DNA from: Thereva unica
Lineage: Eukaryota > Arthropoda > Insecta > Diptera > Therevidae
NCBI GenBank assembly: GCA_949987705.1
Contig: OX465282.1
Span: forward strand, 61,501,922-61,565,921
Direction of reading: 5' to 3'
DNA: 64,000 nucleotides
Below the pieces are notes generated by a model. The model ran no database searches and was not told the DNA's origin. It worked only from the letters and a program-made list of their open reading frames with translations. The first letter of the stretch is position 1. Every line of letters begins with the position of its first letter. Positions 32,306 to 43,605 of this stretch are shown here, piece after piece. Made by a program: the position numbers and the translations under genes.

Positions 32306-34055
32306 AACCTAAAGCCTCATCTTGATCGCCATGAAAAAACTCCAGCGCACCAAAAAAATACTTCAAATAGTAAAAACCAAATTTGCATCAACAATATGGA
32401 ATTTATTCAGGATAAAACCCTTTCTAATGCAGTAAAAAAAGCTGAACTATGCTTAGTCATGTTCATTTTAATGCACCATTTACCGATATCGCTTTCAGAC
32501 TACATGGTACAATTACTACGAAAATGTTGCCCTGATTCTACAATAGCAAAACAAATTTCTTGTGGAAGAACAAAAGCATCTTTAATAATTAAAAATGTTC
32601 TGGCGAAAACAGCAAAAGAAGAGATCGCCAATTTACTGAGAAACAACTATTTCTCAATAATTGTAGATAAGACTACCGATATTAGTGCATCTAAAGCCCT
32701 GGCACTTGTAGCCAGAATTTATGAACGAACATCAAATCAGGTACGTGATAAATACTTTGGGCTCATAGAACTAAATAAATCAGATGCTCAGTCAATTTTT
32801 GATTTAATTAAAAATCATATGGATAAATTAAATATCCCATGCAAGTGTAATGGTAGGAGAGCTTAATGGCCTACACGCAAAGTTTAAAAATATCAATCCT
32901 AATATTTTTTCCATGCGATGCATCTGCCATTCTCTAAACCTCTGTTCTTCGTATGCTTGTAAAATGTTACCAACTAAAGTTGAAAAGTTGGGTAGGGACA
33001 AATACAATTTTTTTTCACATAGTTCGAAAAGGATTTTCGAATTTAGAGAGTTCCAAGACTTTTACAATATAAAACAACATAAAATTCTCAATTTTTCTAA
33101 AACTAGATGGTTATCACTCGAAATTGTTGTGAATAGAATTTTGGAACAGTGGCAACGTCTACAATTATATTTCATATCTTCTTATTTAGAAGATGACCTT
33201 CATGATTCGCAACACAATTAGCTGAAGAGCTAGGGAACCCATACAACAAAATTTACTTCTACTTTTTGTCATATATATTAAAACTTATTAATGATATGAA
33301 TTTGGAATTCCAGTCAGAGAGTTTTAGATTGCACTCACTATATTCCACTATGAAAAGCCAATTTCGTGTTATACTAAGCAATTTCATTACATTAGGCCAT
33401 TTAAAAGAAGTTTCTTGAAAGAACGAAAGAATTTATTTAGCTTTGGAAGAAATTTATATAGGAGCAAAAGCTGATTCATATATTGGTGAAATGGAGCATA
33501 TTACAACTAGTTGTTTAACAGAAGTAAGAAGAAATATTCTAGCTTTTTACGTAGAGCTGTGCGTTCAGATACAGAACCGCTTCGATTTTAATAACAGACC
33601 ACTGAAACTTCTTAAATACTTGGATCCTGCGGTAGCTTTGGAAAGCAGTGAATCAATTGTTCCGCTTCAAATATTTCCAAATTTATTTTGTACCGGCAAT
33701 ATTGATTCTATTAATGACCAATGGCGTTTATTAAAATTTCAAAAAAATATACCGTCTTTAGACGTCGAAAATTTTTGGGGTCATGTGTACTCTGTAAAAA
33801 ATGCGCTTAATGAACCATTATTTAGAGATTTATCACGTTTTATGATGAACCTGATGAGTTTACCACATACATAGTTCGGCTGCAGCAGAACGCGTTTTTT
33901 CGGATCTAAAATTGGTTAAAACAGATAAAGCGAATCGCTTTAATTTAAAAATGGTAGAAGAAATAATGTTTGCCAAACAACAGACTAAGTGTAAGTCTAT
34001 TGACTTAAACGACCAGTATTATGTATGGTATCCTAAAAATGAACTTATGTTTAGT
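32306..34055 (+). pseudogene. 3' part of the hAT-family transposase gene, frameshifted
   Basis: Continues the gene split by the LINE. Segments: 32324-32866 (RHEKTPAHQKN, then SIIVDKTTDIS, the first catalytic aspartate region, and KYFGLIEL); 32850-33221 in another frame (CICHSLNLC, KILNFSKTRWLSL, NRILEQWQRL); then stops; 33443-33874 (VEELC-like and DNQWRLLKFQ-type segments, near the hAT dimerisation region); 33895-34055 (FSDLKLVKTDKANR and NLKMVEEIMFAK). Homology is to the hAT group containing the ZBED/SCAN3-like proteins. At least three frame changes plus the LINE insertion show that it is dead. Terminal inverted repeats and the 8 bp duplication were not identified. Confidence 0.82.
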
Positions 34056-34059
34056 ATAC

Positions 34060-34217
34060 GGTGCGTTGCATTTTCATTGGAGTACGTACGCCGGCGTAGT
34101 TGGGCGCACATCGGAGTAGATGCAGCTACTCCGGCACATAGTGTGGGGTAGCAGCATCTACGCCGATGTGCGCCCAACTACGCCGGCTTACGTACTCCAA
34201 TTAAAATGAAACGCACC
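34060..34217. mobile_element. Palindromic MITE A (GGTGCGTTGCATTTTCATTGG ends)
   Basis: 158 bp. The arms 34060-34127 and 34150-34217 are complementary with few mismatches, including GCCGGCGTAGTTGGGCGCAC. It sits directly after the last hAT coding segment. Confidence 0.85.
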
Positions 34218-34230
34218 TATAGATTGAATT

Positions 34231-34338
34231 GGGAGTGTTTTCGTTAATGCACGTTGCTTACGCAACTGACTTATTCAGCTACAGGCTTCCAATTGCTGAA
34301 TAATAAGCGCACGCAACTTGCATTATTGAAAACACCCT
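34231..34338. mobile_element. Palindromic MITE B (GGG(A)GTGTTTTC ends)
   Basis: 108 bp. GGGAGTGTTTTCGTTAATGC at the left mirrors GCATTATTGAAAACACCC at the right, and CTTATTCAGC mirrors GCTGAATAA in the middle. It lies 13 bp from MITE A. Confidence 0.78.
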
Positions 34339-36170
34339 GGATTTTTTTACCGAATTGTTTTTTTTATTATTTTTTTAAATGAATTGTTTTTGTTGATTAT
34401 TCTTTTAATTGAATTGTTTTTGTTTATTTTTTCGCAAATTGAATTGTTTTTATTAAATTGTTATCCATAAATTTCCGTGTTTTTTTTATATTTCTTACTC
34501 AACTCAAGAAAATACTTTTGATACTTTCTACGAAAATTATTTTTGATACTTTTGATCCTTTTTTTATATTTTTTCTGATACTTTTATTATTTAACTTGCG
34601 GCAACACTGCTATCCCGCCCCCGAAGAGAAGCCATGACCAAATAAGGTGAAAAACTTGAGAATTTTTCCACGAAGCGTCCGCTACGGAAGCTTGGAGGAA
34701 AAAAAGAACAGCAAGTAGCGTCAGTCGGGTCCAGAGAATTATCCAGTGAACAAGTGATAGTCTCACAAAGAGTTGTTTTGAAAAATTTTTGGTCCATACA
34801 TTTTTCTTTCCTAAATATTCCGGTTACTTTTCAGTAATTTCAAGATCTCTCATTCATTAATTGTTTTCTCGTCCAAAAAGTTATTGGGTTAAATGCATTG
34901 ACCGTGTTTTTTTTTAAATAAGAAAAAAAAATACTTTTAATTGTTTTTGGAGAAAGTGCTCTGAGAATTTTTTTCCCCAGTTTATTTTGTTTCTTAACGA
35001 AAAATGTGGACTTCTGGATAGGACAAGTGAGTGAGTTTTTAGTTGAAAGTACTTATTTACGCCCCCCGGCTTAGCCCCAGTCCCTAGTTTGTGCCGAGAG
35101 TTTACAAAAGAAAGTAAAAAAAACCTAGATCAATAAAATCCCTTGTTTGTTAAATAAATATTAATTTTAAAACAAAAATAAATAGAGAAAAAAAAGAGAA
35201 AAGAAAAAGGAAAATAATATATAAAAATTAGTGCAAGAAGCGAACATGAACAGTGATATTGTATTTAAGTTTTAAAAAAAAAATATTATATGTAAAACCA
35301 ATAAGTCGAACGTGGGTATAATAAAGAAATGGATATAAGTAGAAAGAAAAAGCAATTTAATATTGATATTGGCATATGTTATGCTTCAACTAATTATTGT
35401 TAAAAAAAAGAAAGAAAACAACCAAAAGAATTTTATTTATGGAAGAGAAAATTTATTTTTATTGCATTTTTTTTTGTTATAAAACAAAAGGTAAAAATTT
35501 TTCAATAAGGATTTGCAAGGATATAAGGATATTAAATTTATTTATATAATATTTTTTGTATAAGTTAAACTTATGAAAGACAACAAGAAGGAAATTAAAG
35601 CATTCCTTTTCTATACTTGGGTTAAATTTAAATAAAAATAAAATACAATCCAGATATAAGTCGAGATTTTTTAAACTATATTTTAAGTCAACAAAATCAA
35701 AAGAAAATATAGGAAAACAAAGAACCAAACCCAAGGTAACTGCATTTCATCACCGTTAAAGTTTTTTTACTTTGTTTCCTTTTTTGTGAGAAAGAAAAAT
35801 GCTTTTATGAATGAACTTAATATTTTCTGTCAAAACTACAGTTAAATACGACGTTTTTTTTGTTTTTTTAAGATTTAACGTGATTGCAAACCCTTTCTCA
35901 GCCATTTTGGGTTTTTGTTTAAGTGAAATCACCATGTTTTTTTTTAGTGAATTCATTGTCACCGCAGTCGTTTTTGTTTTTTTTTATAACGGGTAAATAA
36001 TTCTTAAGCATATTTTTTTTTTTATTGAGACACAGATTATTAGTTTTTTTTTGTATAAGGTAGGAAAACCTATCATTTATTGTTTTTTTTTTTTTTGGTA
36101 TAAATATAAATGTTATATAGCAGCCTGGCAACACTCTCGCTTGATTTAATATTGAATTAACATAGCTGAT
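34339..36170. other. AT-rich spacer, no gene
   Basis: 34340-34600 has AATTGTTTTTGTTGATTA-type repeats; 34600-34760 and 35055-35110 are islands of ordinary composition; the rest is A- or T-rich. The phrases GCGGCAACACTGCTATCCCGC (34600) and CTGGCAACACTCTCGC (36123) are alike and could be the ends of an inserted block that removed the front of the E2 5' LTR. That is a guess. Confidence 0.4.
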
Positions 36171-36291
36171 AAGTCGATGTATAACGCTAAAAGAGGAAGC
36201 CTCAAATAAATTGCTTTTGAATAGCTGCGCGTTTTATTTGTTTGACATTGTTTTCTTTTATTAATTAACAGCGGTCGACTCATACGCAACA
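36171..36291 (+). repeat. 5' LTR of E2 (3' third only)
   Basis: Matches 52177-52298 with six differences by eye in about 120 bp. Ends CGCAACA at 36291. The 5' two thirds are absent. Confidence 0.85.
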
Positions 36292-36296
36292 AAAAT

Positions 36297-36314
36297 TGGT
36301 TTCAGAAGTGGGAT
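36297..36314 (+). other. Primer-binding site of E2 (tRNA-Leu-like)
   Basis: TGGTTTCAGAAGTGGGAT, five bases after the LTR, is the complement of a tRNA 3' end ...ATCCCACTTCTGA(A/C)ACCA; insect tRNA-Leu differs by one base. Confidence 0.65.
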
Positions 36315-36780
36315 ACATGAATTTGTATACCCAAAAAGTGTCGGAATTTATATACCCGAAAAGATCTAAAAAATTGACGGAATTTATACACTCGAAAAGT
36401 CTAAAAAGTGTCGGAATTTATATACCCGAAAAAGTCTTAAAATTGTCGAAATTTATACACTCGAAAAGTCTAAAAAGTGTCGGAATTTATATACCCGAAA
36501 AAGTCTTAAATTGTCGAAATTTATACACTCGAAAAGTCTAAAAAGTGTCGGAATTTATATACCCGAAAAAGTCTAAAAATTGTCGGAATTTATACACTCG
36601 AAAAGTCTAAAAAGTGCCGGAATTTATATACCCGAAAAGTGTCCAAATTTGTATATCCGATCTAGTGTGTGTGGCGGAAAAACTCTGAAAAACAGAGACA
36701 AATAATCGTCGACAACAAAAACAAAAATAATTGACGACAACAGAGAAAAATAATCAACGACAACAGAGAAAAATAAACAT
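36315..36780 (+). repeat. Tandem repeats in the E2 leader
   Basis: About 36330-36655 alternates two related subunits, GTCGGAATTTATATACCCG and GTCG(A/G)AATTTATACACTCG, each followed by AAAAGTCTAAAA; the pair is about 69 bp and recurs about four to five times. From 36695 to 36775, CGACAACAGAGAAAAATAA is repeated about three times. The open frame through the first array is a by-product of the repeat. Confidence 0.9.
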
Positions 36781-37967
36781 CTTTACATCTTCACGTCATC
36801 CCAGGAACGTAACCACCAGTCCAGTATGGAAGCACTGTAAGCGACAAATGTTCAATTCTTTCACCTTGGTTATCCGTTGAATTTGTCTGCTCAAGGTCCA
36901 ATCACCGAATCACCGTTAGGGTATTTAACGCCTTTTTTATTTCAGATGGACAACATTAATTCACAAAGAAAAGGTCAAATTACACATGTCTTGGAACCAC
37001 GTATGAAAGGAAGCGTAGTCATTCGGCTACAGTGGACGCTCATCAACCTGAAACATCATCATATCTGGCCAAGATCACCACATCAACCATCACCATATTA
37101 CATCGTCATTGATATATTAATATAATTTAATTTTATTATAATCGATTTACAATTTACGATATTCATTCAAAATTTACTCTGGTAACCCTATCACCTCAAC
37201 ACATGCCTACGTATAAAATCGCATTCCCACTTTTATTATCGAAGCAAAGATCACTTCAAACGTTGCGGTTTTCTCTTTTATCCCCACTTGTATTAAATTC
37301 AAGCAAATTAATAAATACTGTTGCGAACGACTCGATCGCTCTCTCTGGACCGGATCTTCACCGAGGTAAATTGATTTTGAACATAAAACCTTTACTCCTT
37401 TTCCTATATTCCGTTTGTTTTTGGGATTCGACCATAAACAAACCACTAACTTTTCTTTGTTGTTGGGATTCGACCATCAACAAATTTACTAATATTTCTG
37501 TGTTGTTGGGATTCGACCATCAACACATTACTTCCTTTCCTTTGTTGGTTGCATACAACAGTAACTCCCCTTTATACAAGTTCAAGGTCAACTCTAGAAA
37601 TCAGGTGAGTACCTCATTTTATATACTGATAAAATTCTATATATATATATACATTTTTTCTCTCTTTCGTTTCTTCTGGTGATTCGGTGATCTATTTTAC
37701 CATTTTCTCGTTTCTTCGAAAATTTAAATTTCGCGATTTAGTGATCAACGTTGTAGAGGTGTTCTTTGCAATTCGATAATTGCTTAACTGATTTGTAGCT
37801 TACATCGTTGATGAGGTGATGAAATTGAATTTTTAGTTTACAGCATTGTTGAGGGTGTTTTTAAGTAAATTTTGGGTGAATATTCAACTGAAAATAGTTT
37901 TGAGTTAATCTGGTTATCTTTTTCATTGAATTTTGAATTTATTTACTAATTGAATCAACAGGGGGCC
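36781..37967 (+). other. Remaining E2 leader with a 43 bp triple repeat
   Basis: No gene. At about 37405-37535 a unit containing TGGGATTCGACCATCAACA recurs three times, each with TGTTG...CAACA that could form a small stem. A strong donor-like CAGGTGAGTA lies at 37602-37611. Confidence 0.6.
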
Positions 37968-38428
37968 TCGGTAGCCTAGGGAGTAAGGCGTCTGGCTACT
38001 ATCCCAGAGGTCCCGGGTTCGAATCCCGGCCAGCCCCACGGTCCTTCGCCTTTTCCACTTTCCCACCTACATAACTTTCCTTCTTTCTTCTTCCCTCTTT
38101 ACATTCCTGATTCCTTCTGTCATAGCCTTCCTTAGCCCTTCCCCGCTTCACCAAAAAGCGCATGTCATCGGTTGGTTGATGAGATTCAACTCGTTTCAGG
38201 AGGCATAACACTCCAGCGAGTTGTTTCTCGATGCCCCGATGACAAAGTCGCCAGTAATGGTTGGGAGTAGGTGGACTGCAAAATATGGCTGGTAGGTTGT
38301 GACAGTTCCTTTCTTCCCCGACTAGAGCTGCTGTTCGACATTGCACTCTATATGAAGAAAATAGACTGTCGACACAGTATAAAGGGCGTTTCCTGTGACT
38401 CTAGTCTTTCACATAAAAAAAAAAACTT
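37968..38428 (+). mobile_element. tRNA-derived SINE
   Basis: The head, 37968-38038, is tRNA-like: GGGGCC at the start pairs with GCCCC at the end, an A-box-like TAGCCTAGGGAGTAAGG and a B box GGTTCGAATCC are present, and TCTGG/CCAGA makes an anticodon-like stem. The body of about 380 bp is unrelated to tRNA and ends in an A11 run at 38418-38428. RNA polymerase III transcription is expected from the boxes. No clear target duplication was found. Confidence 0.78.
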
Positions 38429-38764
38429 ACTAACCCTTTTAACAATTGAAATGAAATTTCTTTAATACATAAAACTTTGTTCTATTTTGATTGGAATTAC
38501 ACATTTAATATTTATATTGAATTGATTTGATACTTGATATTTGACTTAATATTTATATTGATTTTCATTCTGAATTACAGATTGAATATTTATAGTGAAT
38601 TAACTGAATAAATAAATTTTAAGTGTTTTGCATTGAATCTTACTCTTTTATTCAGGTGCTCTGCAATTAGAAGCCAAAAGGCGGCAATTTCATAATTATT
38701 TTCAAGGTTTTTGAAACAAAAACAACAAACTTTCCGTATATCGTTGGAATATTTTAAGAAAAAT

Positions 38765-39375
38765 TCCTTGGGTCTACAATTACAAAAAGAAACGATGAAA
38801 AGGAAGAAGTAACTAGACGAATACTACTGGCTAATAGAGCTTTTTATGCCCAAAAACAAATATTGCACTCAAGATTTGTGCACAGAAAAACGAAACTTTC
38901 ACTCTACAAAACAGTAATACGACCAGTACTGTGCTATGGCAGCGAGACTTGGACTATGACCCAGGAGATAGAGGAACACGTCAACAGGTTTGAGAGGAAG
39001 GTGCTCAGGTGCATAATAGGCCCAACGAGAGAGGATGGGATATGGCGAAGGAGATACAACAACGAGCTGTATGAAATTTTTGACGACCCAGAACTCTCAA
39101 CGTTTATAAAAATCAACAGACTAAGACTAGCCGGCCACGTAATCAGGATGAATGATAACCGTATCCCAAAACGGCTTATGGTGGCCGAAATTCCAGGAAA
39201 CAGACCAGTAGGTAGACCCAGGAGAAGATGGATGGACTCTGTGACGGCTGACGCAGAGACAATGCTGAACATTCGGAACTGGAGAACTGCTGCAAGGAAC
39301 CGTCAGACTTGGAGAAATGCCCTAGAGGAGGCCAAGGCTCGATTTGGGCTGTAGCGCCATTGGATGGATGGATGG
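38765..39375 (+). mobile_element. 5'-truncated LINE (RTE-like), 3' end
   Basis: Coding from 38767 through 39354 gives the C-terminal part of a LINE reverse transcriptase: LGSTIT, KTVIRPVLCYGSETWTMT, LRLAGHVIRM, RPVGRPRRRW. It ends with a short UTR containing tandem TGGA repeats. ATTTTAAGAAAAAT directly precedes (38751-38764) and follows (39376-39389) it, a 14 bp target duplication. The missing 5' part is the usual outcome of incomplete target-primed reverse transcription. Confidence 0.9.
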
Positions 39376-39389
39376 ATTTTAAGAAAAAT

Positions 39390-39795
39390 AATAATTTGAT
39401 TTTAGTAACTTTAGAACGTGATTTTTCTTAACAGTTTTTGTACTAAATAAAAAAAAAGTTTTCCTATTTGATTAAAGGAAGAGTGTAAGCAGTAGTAATT
39501 AAAAATAATTAAATAGATCGAAGTGATGCCCTCCTATTTTTTCCCCTTTTCAATGAAAAGTGACATATTTAAAACAAAAAATTCCTATTAATAATAAATA
39601 ACCTTTAAAAATATATTTTTTATTTAAATAAAAATAAATATCCTAAATAAAGAAACAATTGTTTCAAAAATAAAAAAAATTGTTTTTTACAAGTGTTCCC
39701 CGGAAAGTGTTGCAAAGTCAAGGTTTAAAAAAAAATTCGTACCTTTTTTTTTAAATAAAACAGTAATATATGTAAAGTTTCGGTGTTGACATCTG
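39390..39795 (+). other. AT-rich end of the E2 leader
   Basis: No gene; leads into the gag start at 39796. Confidence 0.5.
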
Positions 39796-40865
39796 ATGTC
39801 TGAAAAGGCTTTCGAAGTCGCAATAATCCTTCGCAGTGGTAAAAAGATTAAACGTTTCATACCGTCCACCACCAAAATTCTTGAAGAAGAAGAAGATATT
39901 GACCAATATAAAGACAGTCCATCTCCTTCGAAAATGACTACCTTCAATCTCTCAAATGCGATCAAATTAATCCCTGAATTCGATGGAACGCCTGATCTTT
40001 TGCACCGTTTCTTACAGTTAATTAGAATTCAATATAGTAGAGCTGTATCCCAGCAAGATAAGAACGATCTCTTAGACCTTGTTAAATCTAAACTAATAGG
40101 TAGAGCTTATAATATTATACTAAGGTACAACCAATATCAAACTTATGAAGAGCTTAAAAAATCATTAAACACCCAATTTTCCCGTTCACGATCTGCCCAA
40201 ATCATTCAAGCAGAATTGTTCAATCTCCGACAAAAGCCAAGAGAAACAGTTCTGGGATATTCCGAAAAAATCGAAAATTTGTTAGACGAGCTGAATATAA
40301 CCCGCACAAAAGAAAAGACTGACGCTGGCAGTGTCGCTATCAGATCTCTAAATGAAACCATGGTTATAAACAATTTTAAACAAGGATTACTACACCCTCT
40401 AAAGTTAATTGTAAAAGCAAGCAAGCATGAATCCCTACGACAAGCGATAGACTTTGCATTAGAAGAAGAAAGACTTCTGGAAACCGATAGCAAGCCTTCT
40501 GGGAAAGGTTCTAATTATTCTTTCAAATCAAATACTCACTGTCGTTATTGTAAACGAGAAGGACATGATATAAGTAATTGTCGTCAGAGGCAAAAGCCTA
40601 TTGCTCAATTCGTAACTCCTAATTTTAGAAATTCAATAATAAAATACAGTCTCAAATTCCTAGTAAGATTTTCAAGTATTGTAAAAATCTAGGTCATGAG
40701 CTCCATGAATACCGTAAACGAGCTTTTAATAATCAAAGACGTGTTAAACAAGAAGGGAATCCCTATAATCCTCGCACGGATGCATCCTCGGGAAACGAGA
40801 CAGCTTTGAGTCCAAGCGGCACTTCGACCGAAGCATCTTCTTCACACCAGAGTGCCAAAATCTAA
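39796..40865 (+). pseudogene. gag: Gag of E2, frameshifted near its end
   Basis: The 298-residue frame has the Gag capsid-like pattern FDGTPDLLHRFLQLI and a YSEKIENLLDELN segment, then a CCHC knuckle CRYCKREGHDISNC at about 254-267. Near 40640-40670 the frame shifts; in the next frame a second knuckle is seen in which the first C reads F and the last C reads Y (FKYCKNLGHELHEY). A Ser/Thr-rich tail follows to 40865. Gag would form the particle core. The knuckle losses and the frameshift show decay. Confidence 0.85.
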
Positions 40866-40975
40866 AATATATTGACGACCAAAATGTTGATCACGATAAC
40901 AAATCCTACCCTGAACGAAGCCTGTTAGAAACCTTATCTTCAATTCTTACATTAGAGAACTTTGAGCCTCCCGCG

Positions 40976-42467
40976 GTGACTACCCCAGTGTTCTCACGTG
41001 AAGCCTATGCTTATAAATCAACAACTCTATCTAATTCGAATCAAAGCCTTTCTAATTTTCCCAGCTATAACACAAACATACCCACAGAGCTGTTTACTAA
41101 AGCCCTAAAAGACGATCCGGAATTCGCTACAAACCTTAACGAAAATGCAGTATACTCTTCTCAATCTCTTACAAAATCTAATAAGACTAAAGCTCAGAAT
41201 TCTACGCTTCACCAAGAAATTATCCTCAATTTAAAGGAAAATAAATCCTTCTTAAGCGAAATAAAATTTAATGTCCCTAAGCTCCGTGGAATTTCCACAT
41301 TCCTGATTGACACTGGCTCAACCGTCAGCATCCTTAAAAACAAAGTTCTAATGAATCATAGAATAGACATTAGCGATCAAATCAGTCATCTCTTCGGGAT
41401 AAGTCCGGAACCCATTATTACAAGGGGATCGTGTATGTTAAAACTTCAAACTCCTAGTCTAAAAAATATTATCCTAAAATTTCATATTGTTCCAGACAAT
41501 TTTCTTATAGCTCAAGATGGGCTCTTAGGGCACGAATTCTTCGTCAATAATAAAGCTCACATCAATTATGAACGGTTCGTTGTACCTATTCATCAAAAGT
41601 ATAAAAGAATCAATCAAATTTACTACTAAAGCAAAGCCAATCAAAATACCGCCTCGAACAGAGAGAACGATTAAATTAGGTCCAATAACAGAAAATGGAG
41701 ATATATTATACTTAGCATCCGAAATTTTTCCCCAAGTGTACTCTGCAGGAGCAATTGTTACTCCAAATCACGGAACCATAAACGTCTCGATCTTAAATGC
41801 ATCGGAATCAGAAGTAGAGATATCCGATCCTACTGTTATACCTATGGAAAGTTTGATAAACTACGACGTCTTTCCCTTAAGATATCTTCAAGTAAACGAC
41901 CGTGAAGATAAGCGTCTGAACGATCTTTGCTCTCAACTAGATCCCGAACACCTGAGCCTGGAGGAACGCAACTCCATTATAGAAATTTGTCGGGAGTATA
42001 ATTCTGTATTCTATATCGATGGAGATAAACTTACCCAAACGAATGCTGTTACTCATTCCATAAATACTAAATCCGATCAAATGCCTGTAAATACAAAACC
42101 CTACAGGCTCCCGCACTCCAAAAAGCTGAAATTAAGAAACAAGTTGATCAAATGCTAGACGACGGAATAATACGACATAGCAGCAGCCCCTGGAACTCGC
42201 CCCTTTTGGTCGTACCAAAGAAAGTCGACGCAAACGGAAATAAAAGGTGGCGAGTAGTCGTCGATTTCCGTAAACTCAATGAGGTTACGTTAGCAGATGT
42301 CTTCCCTATTCCTAACATTGAAGATATACTAAACCAACTCGGAGAATCGAGATACTTCAGTACCCTCGATTTGGCAAATGGCTTTCATCAGATAGCCGTA
42401 ACAGAGTCTGACAAGCAAAAAACCGCTTTTAGTGACTCGCATGGTCATTACGAGTTTAACAGAATGC
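40976..42467 (+). pseudogene. pol: Protease and front half of reverse transcriptase of E2
   Basis: Protease at about 41280-41560 with an intact FLIDTGSTVSIL active site, followed by frame changes near 41610 and 42120 (the latter in an A run). RT begins with WNSPLLVVPKK and reaches STLDLANGFHQI, the first catalytic aspartate region, and HYEFNRM at 42467, where the 3.5 kb insertion starts. Reading continues at 45972. Similarity is to gypsy-group Pol. Confidence 0.9.
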
Positions 42468-43605
42468 TGTAACGGTCGGCATGCCCGAGAGATCTAGTCT
42501 CCGTTCAGTACACCCCTCCATAAATTAAATAAATAAGCCCTGTCCCAGAAGCGCACGGGAAAAATTCGTTACTAATTGCCGCAATTTATCATTGCTAGGC
42601 AATGGACATAGCCCCGACGAACCTTAAAGAATCCGTCGTTTTACACCCTGTAATCCCATCTATTTCCCCTTCTTGGGCTCGTCTTTGAATAATTCTTATC
42701 CACTGTTTTATTGCCCACGCAACACCTTCCCCATGGACGCTTCAAACGGCGTCATATCCCTTGACCAATGGGAGCACGGCATCTGGCCATTTTCCAGAAA
42801 AGACGCGTTTCACTTAGGTTGATTGGTATGCGTGAGCAATTCATTCCTTCATTCCATTATGATTATTCCTGATTCTCCCTTTTGGGCAACAAAAGTTAGA
42901 CCAAAAGAAGTCAATGGAAATGGAAAAATTGCTTGGTATAAGCGCGGTTTTTGTGCGAGACCCTGTGTTCAGGAGGGGAGACAAAAAAGGTTTTTTTTTG
43001 GACGGAAAGCGTGGCTTGGGTAGTCTGTTCACGACGAGAGACGACCTCACATCTTTGGAGCAACTTGCTCTGCTTCTTCTAGCGTTTTTGTGATTTTTTT
43101 ATTTTTATTTTTATTGGTTGAGCTATCGCATGAATTAAGAAAAGAATTTTACTTAATAAAAAGTGAGATGCTATAGTGGGAAATTGAATAATATAAACAA
43201 ATTTGGTGTTGTTTCTAAACAAATGTTAATTTATCAATAACTTAATCTGTTGTTGCGGTGTAATTAAACTCATTGTTTTTTTTAAGAGAAAAAGATCCAT
43301 GTTCCGGTTTTTATTGTATACTTTAACCAAAAGGATATTGAAATATGTAACACGAAAAAAAATCGGTTTAATGGTTAGTAATCGTCATTGAAAATTTCAT
43401 GAAATTTTTTTTATACTCAATAAATTATATTACCACGCCTTTGTTGCCTGGAGTGTTTGTGAATCGATATCAGATGAGTGCAAACTCTGAAGGACAGAAA
43501 AACGACGATTATTCCAGCGTTTAGTGTTCCATATTTTCACGAGGTGATCTTACACACAAAAAAACTAGCTGGGATGTGGGTTCGACCCTTTCGGTCCACA
43601 CGATC

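Noticed and set aside
36296..36541. 81-residue frame of repeated SLKSVGIYIPEK units
   Set aside because: A reading of the tandem repeat in the E2 leader, with variable phase between units.
37203..37682. 159-residue frame in the E2 leader
   Set aside because: Includes a DNA triple repeat and a low-complexity end; no start context or motif.
37968..38040. Functional tRNA gene
   Set aside because: Degenerate anticodon loop and an attached ~380 bp body with an A-tail make it a SINE head.
42823..43023. 66-residue frame in the LTR-like insertion
   Set aside because: Overlaps an antisense frame, no motif, sits in non-coding LTR-like DNA.
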